From contig OZ244935.1 of the NCBI GenBank assembly GCA_965222005.1, forward strand, positions 1,674,001 through 1,738,000: a stretch of DNA of 64,000 nt. The letters are read 5' to 3'. The position numbers were made by a program, and so were the translations under genes. Positions 1 to 8,891 of this stretch are shown here, one piece after another. This DNA comes from CBDCTM01 sp965222005 (GTDB lineage: Bacteria; Bacteroidota; Bacteroidia; Chitinophagales; Saprospiraceae). Within the stretch, counting starts at the first letter, position 1. Each line of letters begins with the position of its first letter. The notes beneath the pieces are model-generated. The model made no database searches and was not told the origin of the DNA. It was given only the letters and a program-made list of their open reading frames with translations.

Positions 1-88
1 CTTTTTCCTTTTTTATACTCCTGTTGCTGAGTTATTTAAACAAGCCGGAAGAAGATAGTTGGGATTGAAGTATTGAGGGGATTGCATG

Positions 89-126
89 AAAAGCGATTTG
101 CCAACACGAGTCAACAAATCGCTTTT
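89..126 (-). terminator. Hairpin terminator after the peptide transporter
   Basis: A perfect 12-bp inverted repeat (arms 89-100 and 115-126, AAAAGCGATTTG against its complement) with a 14-nt loop lies 35 bp past the stop of the minus-strand transporter. The A-rich and T-rich outer ends would give a U-run on either strand, so it may work in both directions. Confidence 0.6.
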
Positions 127-160
127 CGCAGATCCCTAAAAGATCAAATCTTCAGGTGCA

Positions 161-1705
161 TCAATGGATATCGTGCATCCACTTTTTCAAAATGGGTACG
201 AGCATCAGCAATACTAATGCGGCAGCAACCACCACATATACACCCCATACCAAATACACATCGGTAAACGCCTGGAGTGATTGCACGGGATCTGTAACAT
301 CTTCCGGCACAGCAGCCAACTTGCCCAGCTCGCCGGCAATTTTGTGTGCAAAGCCGATCGATAAAAACCAGGTGCCCATCACAAATCCCACGATTTTAGC
401 TGGCGAAAGCTTAGTCACCAGCGAAAGACCCACCGGAGAAAGACTCAATTCCCCTGTAGTATGGAATAGGTACATCAGCAACAGGAAGATGATGGGGATG
501 ACACCACTGCTGGCAAAGAATTTGGCCCCCAGTACAATTACCCCGTAACCGACAGCCATTTGCACAAGTCCCCACACAAACTTCATGGGCGTTCGTGGTT
601 CGTTGTTTGTCTTTCGGAGTCTCATCCAAATCCAGGAGAACACCGGAGCCAACAGCATAATAAAGAGGGGGTTGACCGCTTGAAACTGTGAGGTTTCAAA
701 GCCCATTCGGTTTATGTGGCGGTCGGTAAATAGTGTGAGCGATCCACCGGCCTGCTCAAAGAGGGCCCAGAATATCATATGAAAAAAGAAAAGTACGATG
801 ACGACCAACAATCGTTGCCCTTCCACTTTATTTTCATTTCGAATAGAATCCATCACCAAATAGCCGATGATCCCAATCCCGGAAACGATCAGTATCCAAT
901 TCATCACTTCTTCGGCATTGATCAACAACGCAATGACCGGGATGACAGCTAAACAACCCAGTATCGTAAGCCATTGGCGGTTGAGTCCGGCAAAAACTGA
1001 CTGTTTGAGGTAAGCCTCATCGGGCGCATTCCCTTGGTCGCCATAGTCTTTCATATTGTACCAAAACTGGATCACCCCAAGCATGATGCCGATACCGGCT
1101 ACTAAGAACCCATAAGACCAGTCGTACACTTCCCCGAGGTAACCACAAGTAAGCGGAGCGAGGAAAGCACCGATATTGATGCCCATATAAAAGATCGTAA
1201 AAGCACCATCTTTTTTGGGATCATCCTTTTCGTAAAACGTGCCCAAAAAGCTGGATATATTGGGCTTAAACAGCCCGTTCCCGACAGTGATCAGAGCCAG
1301 GCCAATGAAGAAAAAGCTGGAATCGCCGATAGTGCCGGCTAGTGTAAACTGCCCCAGCGCCATGAAAAGCCCTCCAATGATGATGGCCTTTCTAAAGCCC
1401 AGCAGGCGGTCGGCCAGGAGGCCACCAATCACAGGGGCGGCATATAACAAAGCATTGAATGCCCCATAAATTCCATAAGCCTTTGCATCTGCCTGTCCCT
1501 GTTCCATTTGCTCAAAGAGCACTTTGGTCATGTACAACACCAAAAGGGCCCGCATTCCATAAAATGAAAAGCGCTCCCACAGCTCGGTGAAGAATAAGGC
1601 GAAAAGTGCTTTAGGGTGAATCTTTCGCTGGGTCATTATAATAATGGGAACCCAGATCAACACGAAAATCCAACCAAAAATCAGTAATCCTAATGCCGAA
1701 TTCAT
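161..1705 (-). CDS. POT/PTR-family proton-coupled peptide transporter
   Basis: An inner-membrane proton symporter for di- and tripeptides (major facilitator superfamily, POT family), 514 aa and the usual length. The POT signature is clear near residues 36-52 (FTELWERFSFYGMRALL), followed by GGLLADRLLGFRKA and the late GELSLSPVGLSLVTKL motif. Many hydrophobic segments are visible. About 24 hydrophobic residues precede the conserved HPKALF start of the family; I recall such an extra N-terminal segment in Bacteroidota members, so the upstream ATG is kept. It is monocistronic, with a hairpin after the stop. The exact substrate cannot be read from the sequence. Confidence 0.92.
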   Translation of the reverse strand: MNSALGLLIFGWIFVLIWVPIIIMTQRKIHPKALFALFFTELWERFSFYGMRALLVLYMTKVLFEQMEQGQADAKAYGIYGAFNALLYAAPVIGGLLADRLLGFRKAIIIGGLFMALGQFTLAGTIGDSSFFFIGLALITVGNGLFKPNISSFLGTFYEKDDPKKDGAFTIFYMGINIGAFLAPLTCGYLGEVYDWSYGFLVAGIGIMLGVIQFWYNMKDYGDQGNAPDEAYLKQSVFAGLNRQWLTILGCLAVIPVIALLINAEEVMNWILIVSGIGIIGYLVMDSIRNENKVEGQRLLVVIVLFFFHMIFWALFEQAGGSLTLFTDRHINRMGFETSQFQAVNPLFIMLLAPVFSWIWMRLRKTNNEPRTPMKFVWGLVQMAVGYGVIVLGAKFFASSGVIPIIFLLLMYLFHTTGELSLSPVGLSLVTKLSPAKIVGFVMGTWFLSIGFAHKIAGELGKLAAVPEDVTDPVQSLQAFTDVYLVWGVYVVVAAALVLLMLVPILKKWMHDIH

Positions 1706-1936
1706 AGTCGTTTAGTAAGTTTTGTAGCGTTTGTAAATATGGATTAATCGTTAAATTTAGATTTTTTTATCAGAATCCAGTGGAAAATGGACATCTGATT
1801 TTGTAAAGCCTACATTTTTGGGTTGGGGAAATCTCCACTGAAATCGTGGATGAGCATTTTCGGTTCACCAATTTGAGAGCCTTTTTTTGCCAAAAGTAGA
1901 GACGAGGGGAAAAAGGAAGGAAAGTGTAAAAGATGC

Positions 1937-2578
1937 TTACTGCTGCAAGCTATCAGGCAGAGCGACAGGTGCTTTCTGAATGTCGAGTTGCCAACCGGCA
2001 TTGCTTACTATAAATCCGATCAGCTGCAGCATTTCGTTGCCCTGCGCTTCTGCCGAATCAGCCAGTTGGCTGGTCATAGCCAGTTCGCGGATTTTCTCTT
2101 TAGCTCCTTTGTCGATGCGCTTATAATCCGTGCTTTCCAACGGACGGAAGATACTTGCCTCGTTGTCAAACTGGTCGATGGTATGCTCAATGGCAATGAT
2201 GCCTGGCTGAGGAATATCGGAGATGCGGATGCGCTTTTCATCGGGAAACGCTTCAATTCGCATAGCCTTCAAGTCATAGCCTACCAACACTTTTGCCCGC
2301 ACACGCAGCTTGGCAGCCTTTTTGGGCAACAATGCCCGGTAGTTGGGCAGTAGCCCGATAAACCAGGGCTGGCTGGGCTCAGAATAGTCAAAGTACTCTA
2401 CAAAATGCCCTTCCACCGTTACCAGCTTGCTCACCTTTTCGATTTGCTCCAACAGCACTACCGACTGCTCCTCTGGGTGCAGTTGATCTCTTTGATAGTA
2501 AAAGCTAGCTACCCAGATGCCGCTCAGAAAAATGAGCAACAATCCTAATGATAGAAGTACTTTCTTAATCATATACAA
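1937..2578 (-). CDS. DUF4230 domain-containing membrane-anchored protein
   Basis: 213 aa with one N-terminal membrane segment (residues about 6-25) and a periplasmic body. The stretch EKVSKLVTVEGHFVEYFDY, followed by an Arg-rich strand and the sequence VGYDLKAMRI, matches my recollection of the DUF4230 family. The function is unknown. The start at MYMIKK gives a normal signal-anchor; the ATG two codons later would serve as well. It lies 59 bp downstream of the DUF3108 gene in the same direction and may be cotranscribed with it. Confidence 0.7.
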   Translation of the reverse strand: MYMIKKVLLSLGLLLIFLSGIWVASFYYQRDQLHPEEQSVVLLEQIEKVSKLVTVEGHFVEYFDYSEPSQPWFIGLLPNYRALLPKKAAKLRVRAKVLVGYDLKAMRIEAFPDEKRIRISDIPQPGIIAIEHTIDQFDNEASIFRPLESTDYKRIDKGAKEKIRELAMTSQLADSAEAQGNEMLQLIGFIVSNAGWQLDIQKAPVALPDSLQQ

Positions 2579-2637
2579 TTATATAGGTTGACAACTCCTT
2601 TAGTTACTATCAAAACGATTAATCAGCCTATTGGTTT

Positions 2638-3495
2638 TTACAATGCCTTCGAACTGAGCGGGTGGCGTAGGCCCTTCCAGGATTTGAGCACCGCCTTGAC
2701 CGAACCCACCGAAACATCCGACTCGATCAGCAGAGGAATGCGGTTTTGATCGTTGGTAACCCAGATATTCATTTCGGCACCATCGTTGAAAACATTACCC
2801 GAGATCACCTGAGGTCTGAATTTAAGGGTGTTGAAGCGGCCCTGACCTTTTATTTTTATATTCTCTTCCTTGCCCAAATAGCTGAGCTTGAGGGGCCACA
2901 CCTCTTTGTCCATAAATATTTCGATGGGAAATTCGCTGCCTGCTGCATAGTTTTCAAAATCTATATTGCGGACGTAGTACACAATGGACAAGATGTCATG
3001 CGCACAGTTTTTTAGTGTATAATTGGTAGATTGAGCTGCTTCTTCCGACTTGCCGCGCAGGCTAGTGATTTTCCGTCCGTCCTGATCGTACGTCATCTTG
3101 TCGTACAAATGATAGCCGCCCTCATGCACCTCGCGGATCGAAAGCTGAGGCAGGAGCGTTTCCTTGTCCACATAGGCTGCATAGTAATCCCGCACTTTAA
3201 AAAACCATTCGTAAGATGAATAGGTGCGGCCAATGGCAGAAAGGCGATACTCCTGGTCGGTTTCAAAAACCTCGAAAGTAACTTCGCCAGCCGGCAGCCA
3301 GATAAACTTCCAATTGTAATACAGTTTATATACTGTTTGCTCTCCGGATTGGAAGGCGGTATTAGCCATGGAGCAATTGCTGTACGCAGGAGTTTCGGCA
3401 TCCGAATGAACAACAGAAGCAGAGACCAGGCACAGCATGCCGAGTAGTACGAGGGTAGCAAAAATGATATTATGCTTGTGTGACTTTTTTTCCAT
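2638..3495 (-). CDS. DUF3108 domain-containing exported protein
   Basis: 285 aa with an N-terminal signal segment (residues about 12-28) and then a beta-rich body. The segment FQSGEQTVYKLYYNWKFI followed by LPAGEVTFEV is the typical opening of DUF3108 proteins, which are predicted periplasmic or outer-membrane-associated and have no settled function. The start overlaps the 3' end of the upstream LPG-synthase-like gene by 26 bp, which points to translational coupling. No lipobox is obvious. Confidence 0.72.
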   Translation of the reverse strand: MEKKSHKHNIIFATLVLLGMLCLVSASVVHSDAETPAYSNCSMANTAFQSGEQTVYKLYYNWKFIWLPAGEVTFEVFETDQEYRLSAIGRTYSSYEWFFKVRDYYAAYVDKETLLPQLSIREVHEGGYHLYDKMTYDQDGRKITSLRGKSEEAAQSTNYTLKNCAHDILSIVYYVRNIDFENYAAGSEFPIEIFMDKEVWPLKLSYLGKEENIKIKGQGRFNTLKFRPQVISGNVFNDGAEMNIWVTNDQNRIPLLIESDVSVGSVKAVLKSWKGLRHPLSSKAL

Positions 3496-4561
3496 AGCCC
3501 AGAGATTTCATTACATTGGTTTTTAGGATCAAAGCCATTCCCACTAACGCGGGTGCCAGCAAATTTAGTATCCAAAGCCCAAAAGTGGCGGTGAGGATTG
3601 CCAGCTCATTGTCGCTGAAAAATCCCCAAAAATATACAGCGATATTGCTTCTTGCTATCAAATCCATGAAAGGAGGGAGGGGAATACTGGTTTGGAGTAA
3701 ATAGATGCTGGCAATAATGCCCATAGCGGGCAAAAAGGCTGGTGCAATTCCTAAAAAGCGGAGCATCAAATAGTATTGCAAGGAGTAAACCAGATACCGC
3801 ATTAATGAGAGCAACAGAGCTGCCGACAGCATTTTTGAGGTGTAATGTCTTAGTACAGTAAATTGGCGAACGAAGGCATGTAGGAATTTTGGCCAGGGAA
3901 GCTTTCGCGCAAAAGGAATGATAAGTTCTACATTGTAAAAACAAAAAAGCATCAGCGCAATAAAGCCGGCCCCGGTGGTGAGCATGGCCGAAGAGACATA
4001 CGCATCAAGGCTCAAAAATGTGGTGCTTGTATAGTACAGCCCCACAACGCCACAGCCGATCAACACCATCAACTGGCTGAAACTGCCAACCAGCGTAGCA
4101 ATGACGGCCTTCCAATTATTTTCGGGCGACACATACAATATCCGGCCACCATATTCGCCAATGCGATTGGGAGTGAAGAGGGAAAAGGTAATTCCGCAAA
4201 CCACTGCTTTGTAAGCCCTCAGGAAAGGGAGTGGCTCAAAGCGCCGGATAAGTAGCCGCCACTTCTCCGTTTCCAGCGCCCAGTTGAGCGGCATCAATAT
4301 GGCCGCAGCAATGAGCCAGGGTAATTGGCCGGGTGAAAGTTGTTGAAAAAAAGCCTCACGAATCAGGTCGATGTCTTTTTTGGAAATGACCTGGTAGTAG
4401 AGTACATAACAAAGCGCCAGGGCAATTGCTGTTTTTATCAAAAAATTGAAACGCAGGGGGTAAGAACGACTTTTTGCCGACTCGGTCTTTTGCTCATATG
4501 ACCTTATTTGTCCGATGATAGTGAGTAATTCGTTTGCAACAAAAGCCCAGAAGTGATACAT
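3470..4561 (-). CDS. Lysylphosphatidylglycerol synthase TM-region/UPF0104-like membrane protein
   Basis: A polytopic membrane protein with about 8 hydrophobic segments. It carries features of the LPG_synthase_TM (UPF0104) family, such as SLFTPNRIGEYGGRILY followed by LVGSFSQLMVLIGCG; the FTPxRxGE motif is characteristic. Members lacking the catalytic lysyltransferase domain, like this one, are of unsettled function (lipid or glycan transport have been suggested). The start is uncertain: the longest frame runs into the divergent ruvC gene. I use the ATG at 4,561, but a start nearer the first membrane segment (around 4,445) would leave room for a promoter. Confidence 0.7.
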   Translation of the reverse strand: MYHFWAFVANELLTIIGQIRSYEQKTESAKSRSYPLRFNFLIKTAIALALCYVLYYQVISKKDIDLIREAFFQQLSPGQLPWLIAAAILMPLNWALETEKWRLLIRRFEPLPFLRAYKAVVCGITFSLFTPNRIGEYGGRILYVSPENNWKAVIATLVGSFSQLMVLIGCGVVGLYYTSTTFLSLDAYVSSAMLTTGAGFIALMLFCFYNVELIIPFARKLPWPKFLHAFVRQFTVLRHYTSKMLSAALLLSLMRYLVYSLQYYLMLRFLGIAPAFLPAMGIIASIYLLQTSIPLPPFMDLIARSNIAVYFWGFFSDNELAILTATFGLWILNLLAPALVGMALILKTNVMKSLGYGKKVTQA

Positions 4562-4572
4562 TGCTGCAAAGC

Positions 4573-5136
4573 ATGAAAGAAAAGCCAAAGATACATAGAA
4601 TCTTAGGAGTGGACCCGGGCACCAATGTGCTGGGCTATGCGGTGGTGGAAATTCGCAACAAGCAGCCACAGCTGTTGGAAATAGGGGTAGTGAAGATGAG
4701 CCATCTGGAAAGCCAGCAATTAAAATTGAAAAAAATATTTGAACGCCTGCACGCCATCATCAAAAACTATCAACCCGACCAGATGGCTATCGAAGCGCCC
4801 TTTTTTGGCAAAAATGTGCAATCCATGCTAAAACTGGGCAGGGCTCAGGGGGTGGCTATGGTAGCCGGGCTTACAAAGGGGCTGGCGGTCACAGAATATT
4901 CTCCCAAAAAGATTAAGCAATCGGTCACCGGCAATGGCAATGCCTCCAAAGAGCAGGTGGCGGCCATGCTGTCCAATATCCTCGGCAAAAAGCTGGACGA
5001 ACAGCAGCTCGACGCCACCGATGCACTTGCCGCTGCTCTTTGCCATCACTTTCAGAGCAGCCACTCCGCCACGGGCGGAAAGCGATACAGCGGCTGGTCG
5101 GGTTTTATCAGCGACCATCCGGATCGGACAAAATGA
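4573..5136 (+). CDS. ruvC: Holliday junction resolvase RuvC
   Basis: The crossover junction endodeoxyribonuclease of the RuvABC complex, which cleaves Holliday junctions in recombination and repair. The conserved acidic residues are visible: Asp in ILGVDPGTNVLGYAVVE, Glu in AIEAPFFGKNVQSMLKLGRA, and Asp in the C-terminal ATDALAAALCHH. From the ATG at 4,573 the protein is 187 aa, close to family length; the upstream ATG at 4,534 adds 13 residues that do not look conserved. The gene ends in TGA, a useful marker that the standard code applies in this part of the window. It is divergent from the LPG-synthase-like gene. Confidence 0.95.
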   Translation: MKEKPKIHRILGVDPGTNVLGYAVVEIRNKQPQLLEIGVVKMSHLESQQLKLKKIFERLHAIIKNYQPDQMAIEAPFFGKNVQSMLKLGRAQGVAMVAGLTKGLAVTEYSPKKIKQSVTGNGNASKEQVAAMLSNILGKKLDEQQLDATDALAAALCHHFQSSHSATGGKRYSGWSGFISDHPDRTK

Positions 5137-5497
5137 GAGGGTAGAAGTGTTTTTTAATGCCTGCTGGTTTAGGTGAGCCCTCCTTTATATTATTCACCCC
5201 CCTTACGACAATACGCCTCTCGGCTTTGCATGGAATATACATGTGCTAACCAAGTGCTTGCACTTTCCAAGTAGAATAATATATCAATGATTTTGCAAAG
5301 AGTAATTGGCTGATAATCAGTTGATTATAAAAATTATTTCGATTTTTTACTTTTTTGTTTGGAAATTCTCATTTTTTTTACCTTGCCGTACGTAAACTGT
5401 TTGTAAGATATAATGTAGTTGCTTTTTAGTTCGTTAAGCAACGACTGTTTTATATGTTTTCACCTAAAAATTCGTAAATCAAAAAAGGAAGAATAAC
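5137..5497. other. Intergenic region with no recognised element
   Basis: 361 bp, AT-rich in the second half, between ruvC and the first of two lipoproteins. I see no strong hairpin, no clear Bacteroidota -7 box and no RNA gene. A GGAAGAA stretch precedes the next ATG and could aid translation. Confidence 0.4.
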
Positions 5498-6160
5498 ATG
5501 GTAAAAAAATCATTTCTTGATTTTCGGGTATTTATTATCTTATTTATTATAATTTCTGGATGTGAATGTTGTTGTAATAAATGTGAAAGCTATACGGAAG
5601 GAACGGTGACCTTAAATATAAACTTTATGAATTACCCCAACAGGTCAGCATCTTGTCCAATACCGGTTTCAGGAGGTGATATATGTACAAATACTGGAGA
5701 AAACATTCTTGATATTGAGTCCGGGTTAGATTCAGATAAGTATTTGCTATATGTTGAATATGAATCCAATTGCAACGGCTTTGCTGCTTCACAGGCTTTT
5801 CAGTCATGTATAAGTGAAGGAACATGCAAAGGATTCAGGAGTGTAGATGAAGGGGACTGCGATGATGTATGGACATTTCGAATTGGTCTAAATGTAACAA
5901 CACCTGATTGTACGCCAAGTTTTCCCATTCCAATTTCTGGAGATCAACTGGTATTCAGAGTATATTATAGAGAACCTTGTATACAGGTTAGCGATGGTTG
6001 TGAAAGCCCTCCACCTTGTGAAAATCCAAATGCAATATATAGGCCACGGTATGAATCAGGTGGAATAATTGACTTTGCAGATAATGTTACCAATTATTCA
6101 CAGGCTGTACTTATGCTTTGGACTGAATCTCGTTGTAATATTCCTAGAGATTGCAACTAA
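5498..6160 (+). CDS. Cysteine-rich putative lipoprotein of unknown function
   Basis: 220 aa. An N-terminal hydrophobic segment ends in a plausible lipobox, IIISGC, followed at once by a cysteine cluster (CECCCNKC). More than a dozen further Cys are spread through the body (SCPIPVSGGDIC, CTPSFPIPISGD), suggesting a disulfide-stabilised surface domain. I do not recognise a family. Its AT-rich codon use differs from the neighbouring housekeeping genes, so recent acquisition is possible. It precedes another lipoprotein gene in the same direction by 68 bp. Confidence 0.6.
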   Translation: MVKKSFLDFRVFIILFIIISGCECCCNKCESYTEGTVTLNINFMNYPNRSASCPIPVSGGDICTNTGENILDIESGLDSDKYLLYVEYESNCNGFAASQAFQSCISEGTCKGFRSVDEGDCDDVWTFRIGLNVTTPDCTPSFPIPISGDQLVFRVYYREPCIQVSDGCESPPPCENPNAIYRPRYESGGIIDFADNVTNYSQAVLMLWTESRCNIPRDCN

Positions 6161-6228
6161 TACCTATTTATGACCATATAATTATTCTATTATAGAAACT
6201 ATTCGATTAAAAAATAAAATGCTTAAAG

Positions 6229-7077
6229 ATGAAAAGGTATATCAAAACGCTATTTTTTTTAGCCGTGGCTACGCTACTGTACACCTCTTGTTCTAAAGGA
6301 GATTTAGATGGTTTGGGATTGTCAAATCACCAAAAAGATTTATTAGCTCAGAAAAGGTCGTCTTTGCCATCCGTTATTGAAATATTGGATTTGCTGAATG
6401 ATCCGGTAGATGGGTTTATATCCATTACTTCATATGCCTCTTACGCGACTCAGAATATCAGAGGTCCGGAAATTCAGACAGCTGCAAGATTTAGTAATAA
6501 GAATGGGGTTTCCAAAAACTTTGGTGCGCTGTATTTGAATTCAATACCTTTACCATTCAACATTGAGAGCAACGGTATTGCACAATATGAAGGAGGTTTT
6601 TATTTGCCGGGAGCGTCAAGTCTTTATGGAGATACTATATCAATTAGTCTTGCTGGAAATAACAGTGAAAATTTGCCAGGCTTGTCCACTTCATTTTATT
6701 CCCCCCCCTTGATCGTACTAAATAGCCCCGCATATCAAAATGACGATACGCTTACTGCTGCTGATCTTGTAACTATTCAATGGGAAGCCGATCCGTCCAA
6801 TCAAAATGGCATTGCTATTCTTCTTTACTACAATGCTTCCAACCCTGATAATATTGATATCGTCAATAGTCAAAGTAAATTGATAACAGTTCATACCGAA
6901 GATGATGGACAATATACATTTTCATCTCAGGAGTTTTCTTCTTTTCCGGATATGGGTAGAGTGAATTTCTATATAGGTAGAGGCAATTATATAAAGGCAC
7001 CTATGGAAAATCCAAATTATGCTGTAGGGATATATAATTATTCGGTTATCACCTTCGATTTCACCTTCGACCAGTGA
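6229..7077 (+). CDS. Putative lipoprotein of unknown function
   Basis: 282 aa with a signal peptide and lipobox (LLYTSC, Cys at about residue 21), so it is probably attached to the outer membrane. The body is rich in Ser, Asn, Thr and aromatic residues and looks beta-rich; no known domain is recognised. It follows the other lipoprotein gene closely and may share its transcript. It ends in TGA and converges on the transglycosylase gene with only 14 bp between stops. Confidence 0.6.
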   Translation: MKRYIKTLFFLAVATLLYTSCSKGDLDGLGLSNHQKDLLAQKRSSLPSVIEILDLLNDPVDGFISITSYASYATQNIRGPEIQTAARFSNKNGVSKNFGALYLNSIPLPFNIESNGIAQYEGGFYLPGASSLYGDTISISLAGNNSENLPGLSTSFYSPPLIVLNSPAYQNDDTLTAADLVTIQWEADPSNQNGIAILLYYNASNPDNIDIVNSQSKLITVHTEDDGQYTFSSQEFSSFPDMGRVNFYIGRGNYIKAPMENPNYAVGIYNYSVITFDFTFDQ

Positions 7078-7091
7078 CTCAAAAGAATAAC

Positions 7092-8567
7092 TTACTTTGG
7101 CACCCGCACCAGAATACGCGTTCCGGGCTTGAGTTGAGAAATGCGGTTCTTGTTGATGTTATTGATTTCTATCAACTCCTGTAAGCTATTACCCGGAAAG
7201 CGCCTGACAACATCCTGCAAGGATTCTCTCCTTTTCATCTGGTAATAGATATACTTGCTCTGCTTTTGCTCTTTAGAGAAATGATATTTTTTGGATACGG
7301 CCCTGATTTTGGAAGTAGTATAAATCCGCGGAGGAAGTACCCGTATTTGTGAAGACTGAGCCTGTATATCGGCAGCAGGTAAAGGTACCGGCAACAAATC
7401 AATCGCACTTATTTTGGGTGTATAAAAATAGATGCTCTGCCCGCGCTGAAGCTTTTCGGAGCGGAGGCGATTCCATTGCTTGATATCATCTACAGTACAG
7501 TTAAACTGCCGGGCAAGCGATTTGAGTTGCTCTGTACCCTGTGCCAGATAAACTGACCGCTTGAAGTTGTCCGAAGGAATAGTATATGCATTGGGTGCTG
7601 CGATATGCCCTGCTGCCAGGTGCTTGATTCGTTGGTCGGGCCGGCCGAGATGGTTTAGCATATCAGCCATCCGATGCTGGGGAAGTACCAAATAATTGCC
7701 CTTTGTACTGCTTGGAATAAACAGGCGCTTGTAAGATGGATTGAGTGCCTGAATCTGGTGAATAGGAGTGCCGGTAATTTCCGAAATTTTTTGGAAGCTG
7801 ATGCGCTCGTATATGGTAGTGGTTTCAGTGATCTGCAAATCCACTTGAGGATATGCAGGCATGAGATTGTGCTGTTCGTAAAAATGAACGATGTAGTAAG
7901 CGGCAATGAACCCAGGCACATAGGCGCGCGTTTCGCGCGGCAAATATTTACTGATACGCCAAAAGTTTTTGCTCCTCGCCCGCTTGATCGCCCTGTTGAC
8001 ACGGCCCGGCCCGCCATTGTAGGCCGCCAATGCAAGCGACCAATCGCCATACTTTTTGTACAGCCGGGTCAGATACTTGATCGCAGCAAGGGTCGATTTA
8101 TTCGGATCGCGGCGTTCATCCACCAACGAATTGATTCTCAAGCCATTCTCTCTTCCAGTAGCCGGCATGAATTGCCATAGCCCAACTGCCCCGGAGCGGG
8201 ATACCGCATTGGGATTGAGTGCAGATTCTAAAATGGGCAGAAACTTTAAATCGGTAGGGAGCCTGTGCTGCTCGAGGTATTTCTCAAAAAGCGGGAAATA
8301 CATCTCCACCTTACCCAGCATAGTCTCTGTCTTATCTCGCTTCTTCAGAGTATAGGTGTTGATATAGCTTTTTACAATCCTGTTGAGCCGCGGAGCAACG
8401 ATGGCATTGGTCAGTGAACTGAGTCGCTGACGCAATTGATTATCCGTAAAGCCGGGAATTGTGCTATAAGCGGTACCAAAGCCGGATGAATTAAGTTGCG
8501 GATTTTGAGCCAGGGAAAAATTGAAAAACCAAAAAAAGAGTAAAAACAGAGTGATCCACCGTTCCAT
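7092..8567 (-). CDS. MltD-like lytic transglycosylase with LysM domains
   Basis: A peptidoglycan-cleaving enzyme, 491 aa. It has a signal peptide, then an SLT domain (residues about 95-220) with the catalytic Glu in FLPILESALNPNAVSRSGA and the motifs GLWQFMPATG and ALAAYNGGPGRVNRAI. C-terminal LysM modules follow (around residues 335-380 and 440-488, the last containing RRESLQDVVRRFPG). This is the MltD/DPY-type architecture common in Bacteroidota. A shorter paralogue lies 1.8 kb away on the far side of an insertion sequence, suggesting an ancestral tandem pair. Confidence 0.88.
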   Translation of the reverse strand: MERWITLFLLFFWFFNFSLAQNPQLNSSGFGTAYSTIPGFTDNQLRQRLSSLTNAIVAPRLNRIVKSYINTYTLKKRDKTETMLGKVEMYFPLFEKYLEQHRLPTDLKFLPILESALNPNAVSRSGAVGLWQFMPATGRENGLRINSLVDERRDPNKSTLAAIKYLTRLYKKYGDWSLALAAYNGGPGRVNRAIKRARSKNFWRISKYLPRETRAYVPGFIAAYYIVHFYEQHNLMPAYPQVDLQITETTTIYERISFQKISEITGTPIHQIQALNPSYKRLFIPSSTKGNYLVLPQHRMADMLNHLGRPDQRIKHLAAGHIAAPNAYTIPSDNFKRSVYLAQGTEQLKSLARQFNCTVDDIKQWNRLRSEKLQRGQSIYFYTPKISAIDLLPVPLPAADIQAQSSQIRVLPPRIYTTSKIRAVSKKYHFSKEQKQSKYIYYQMKRRESLQDVVRRFPGNSLQELIEINNINKNRISQLKPGTRILVRVPK

Positions 8568-8884
8568 TGCATCTAAAGTTAAACTAGGGATTACAGTAAG
8601 TAAATACCTGAAATTAGAAAAAAATATATTAAAACTATAATTAGATGTGAGAGATTTTTATTCTTTCGCCGTTCACGAGCTGTTCAACCAATTTGACAAA
8701 ACATTCAAAATACCCTTTACACACACTTGCTGAATTTATTAAATTTTGAAAATCATCAATAAATTCACCATCGCGTACAAGTATAGCAAGAACTATTCCA
8801 CTGCATTTAATTTAAACATCATATAATATGTATTTAATTGATTGTCAATTAAATACGCATTCAAAAATATACTACTGCCTACTG
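8568..8884. other. Intergenic region with a perfect palindrome
   Basis: 317 bp between the first transglycosylase gene and the IS4-like element. It holds a perfect inverted repeat, 8,830-8,841 against 8,845-8,856 (12-bp arms, 3-nt loop), in very AT-rich sequence. It could be a hairpin or an operator. No open reading frame of note. Confidence 0.45.
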
Positions 8885-8891
8885 CCTATTA

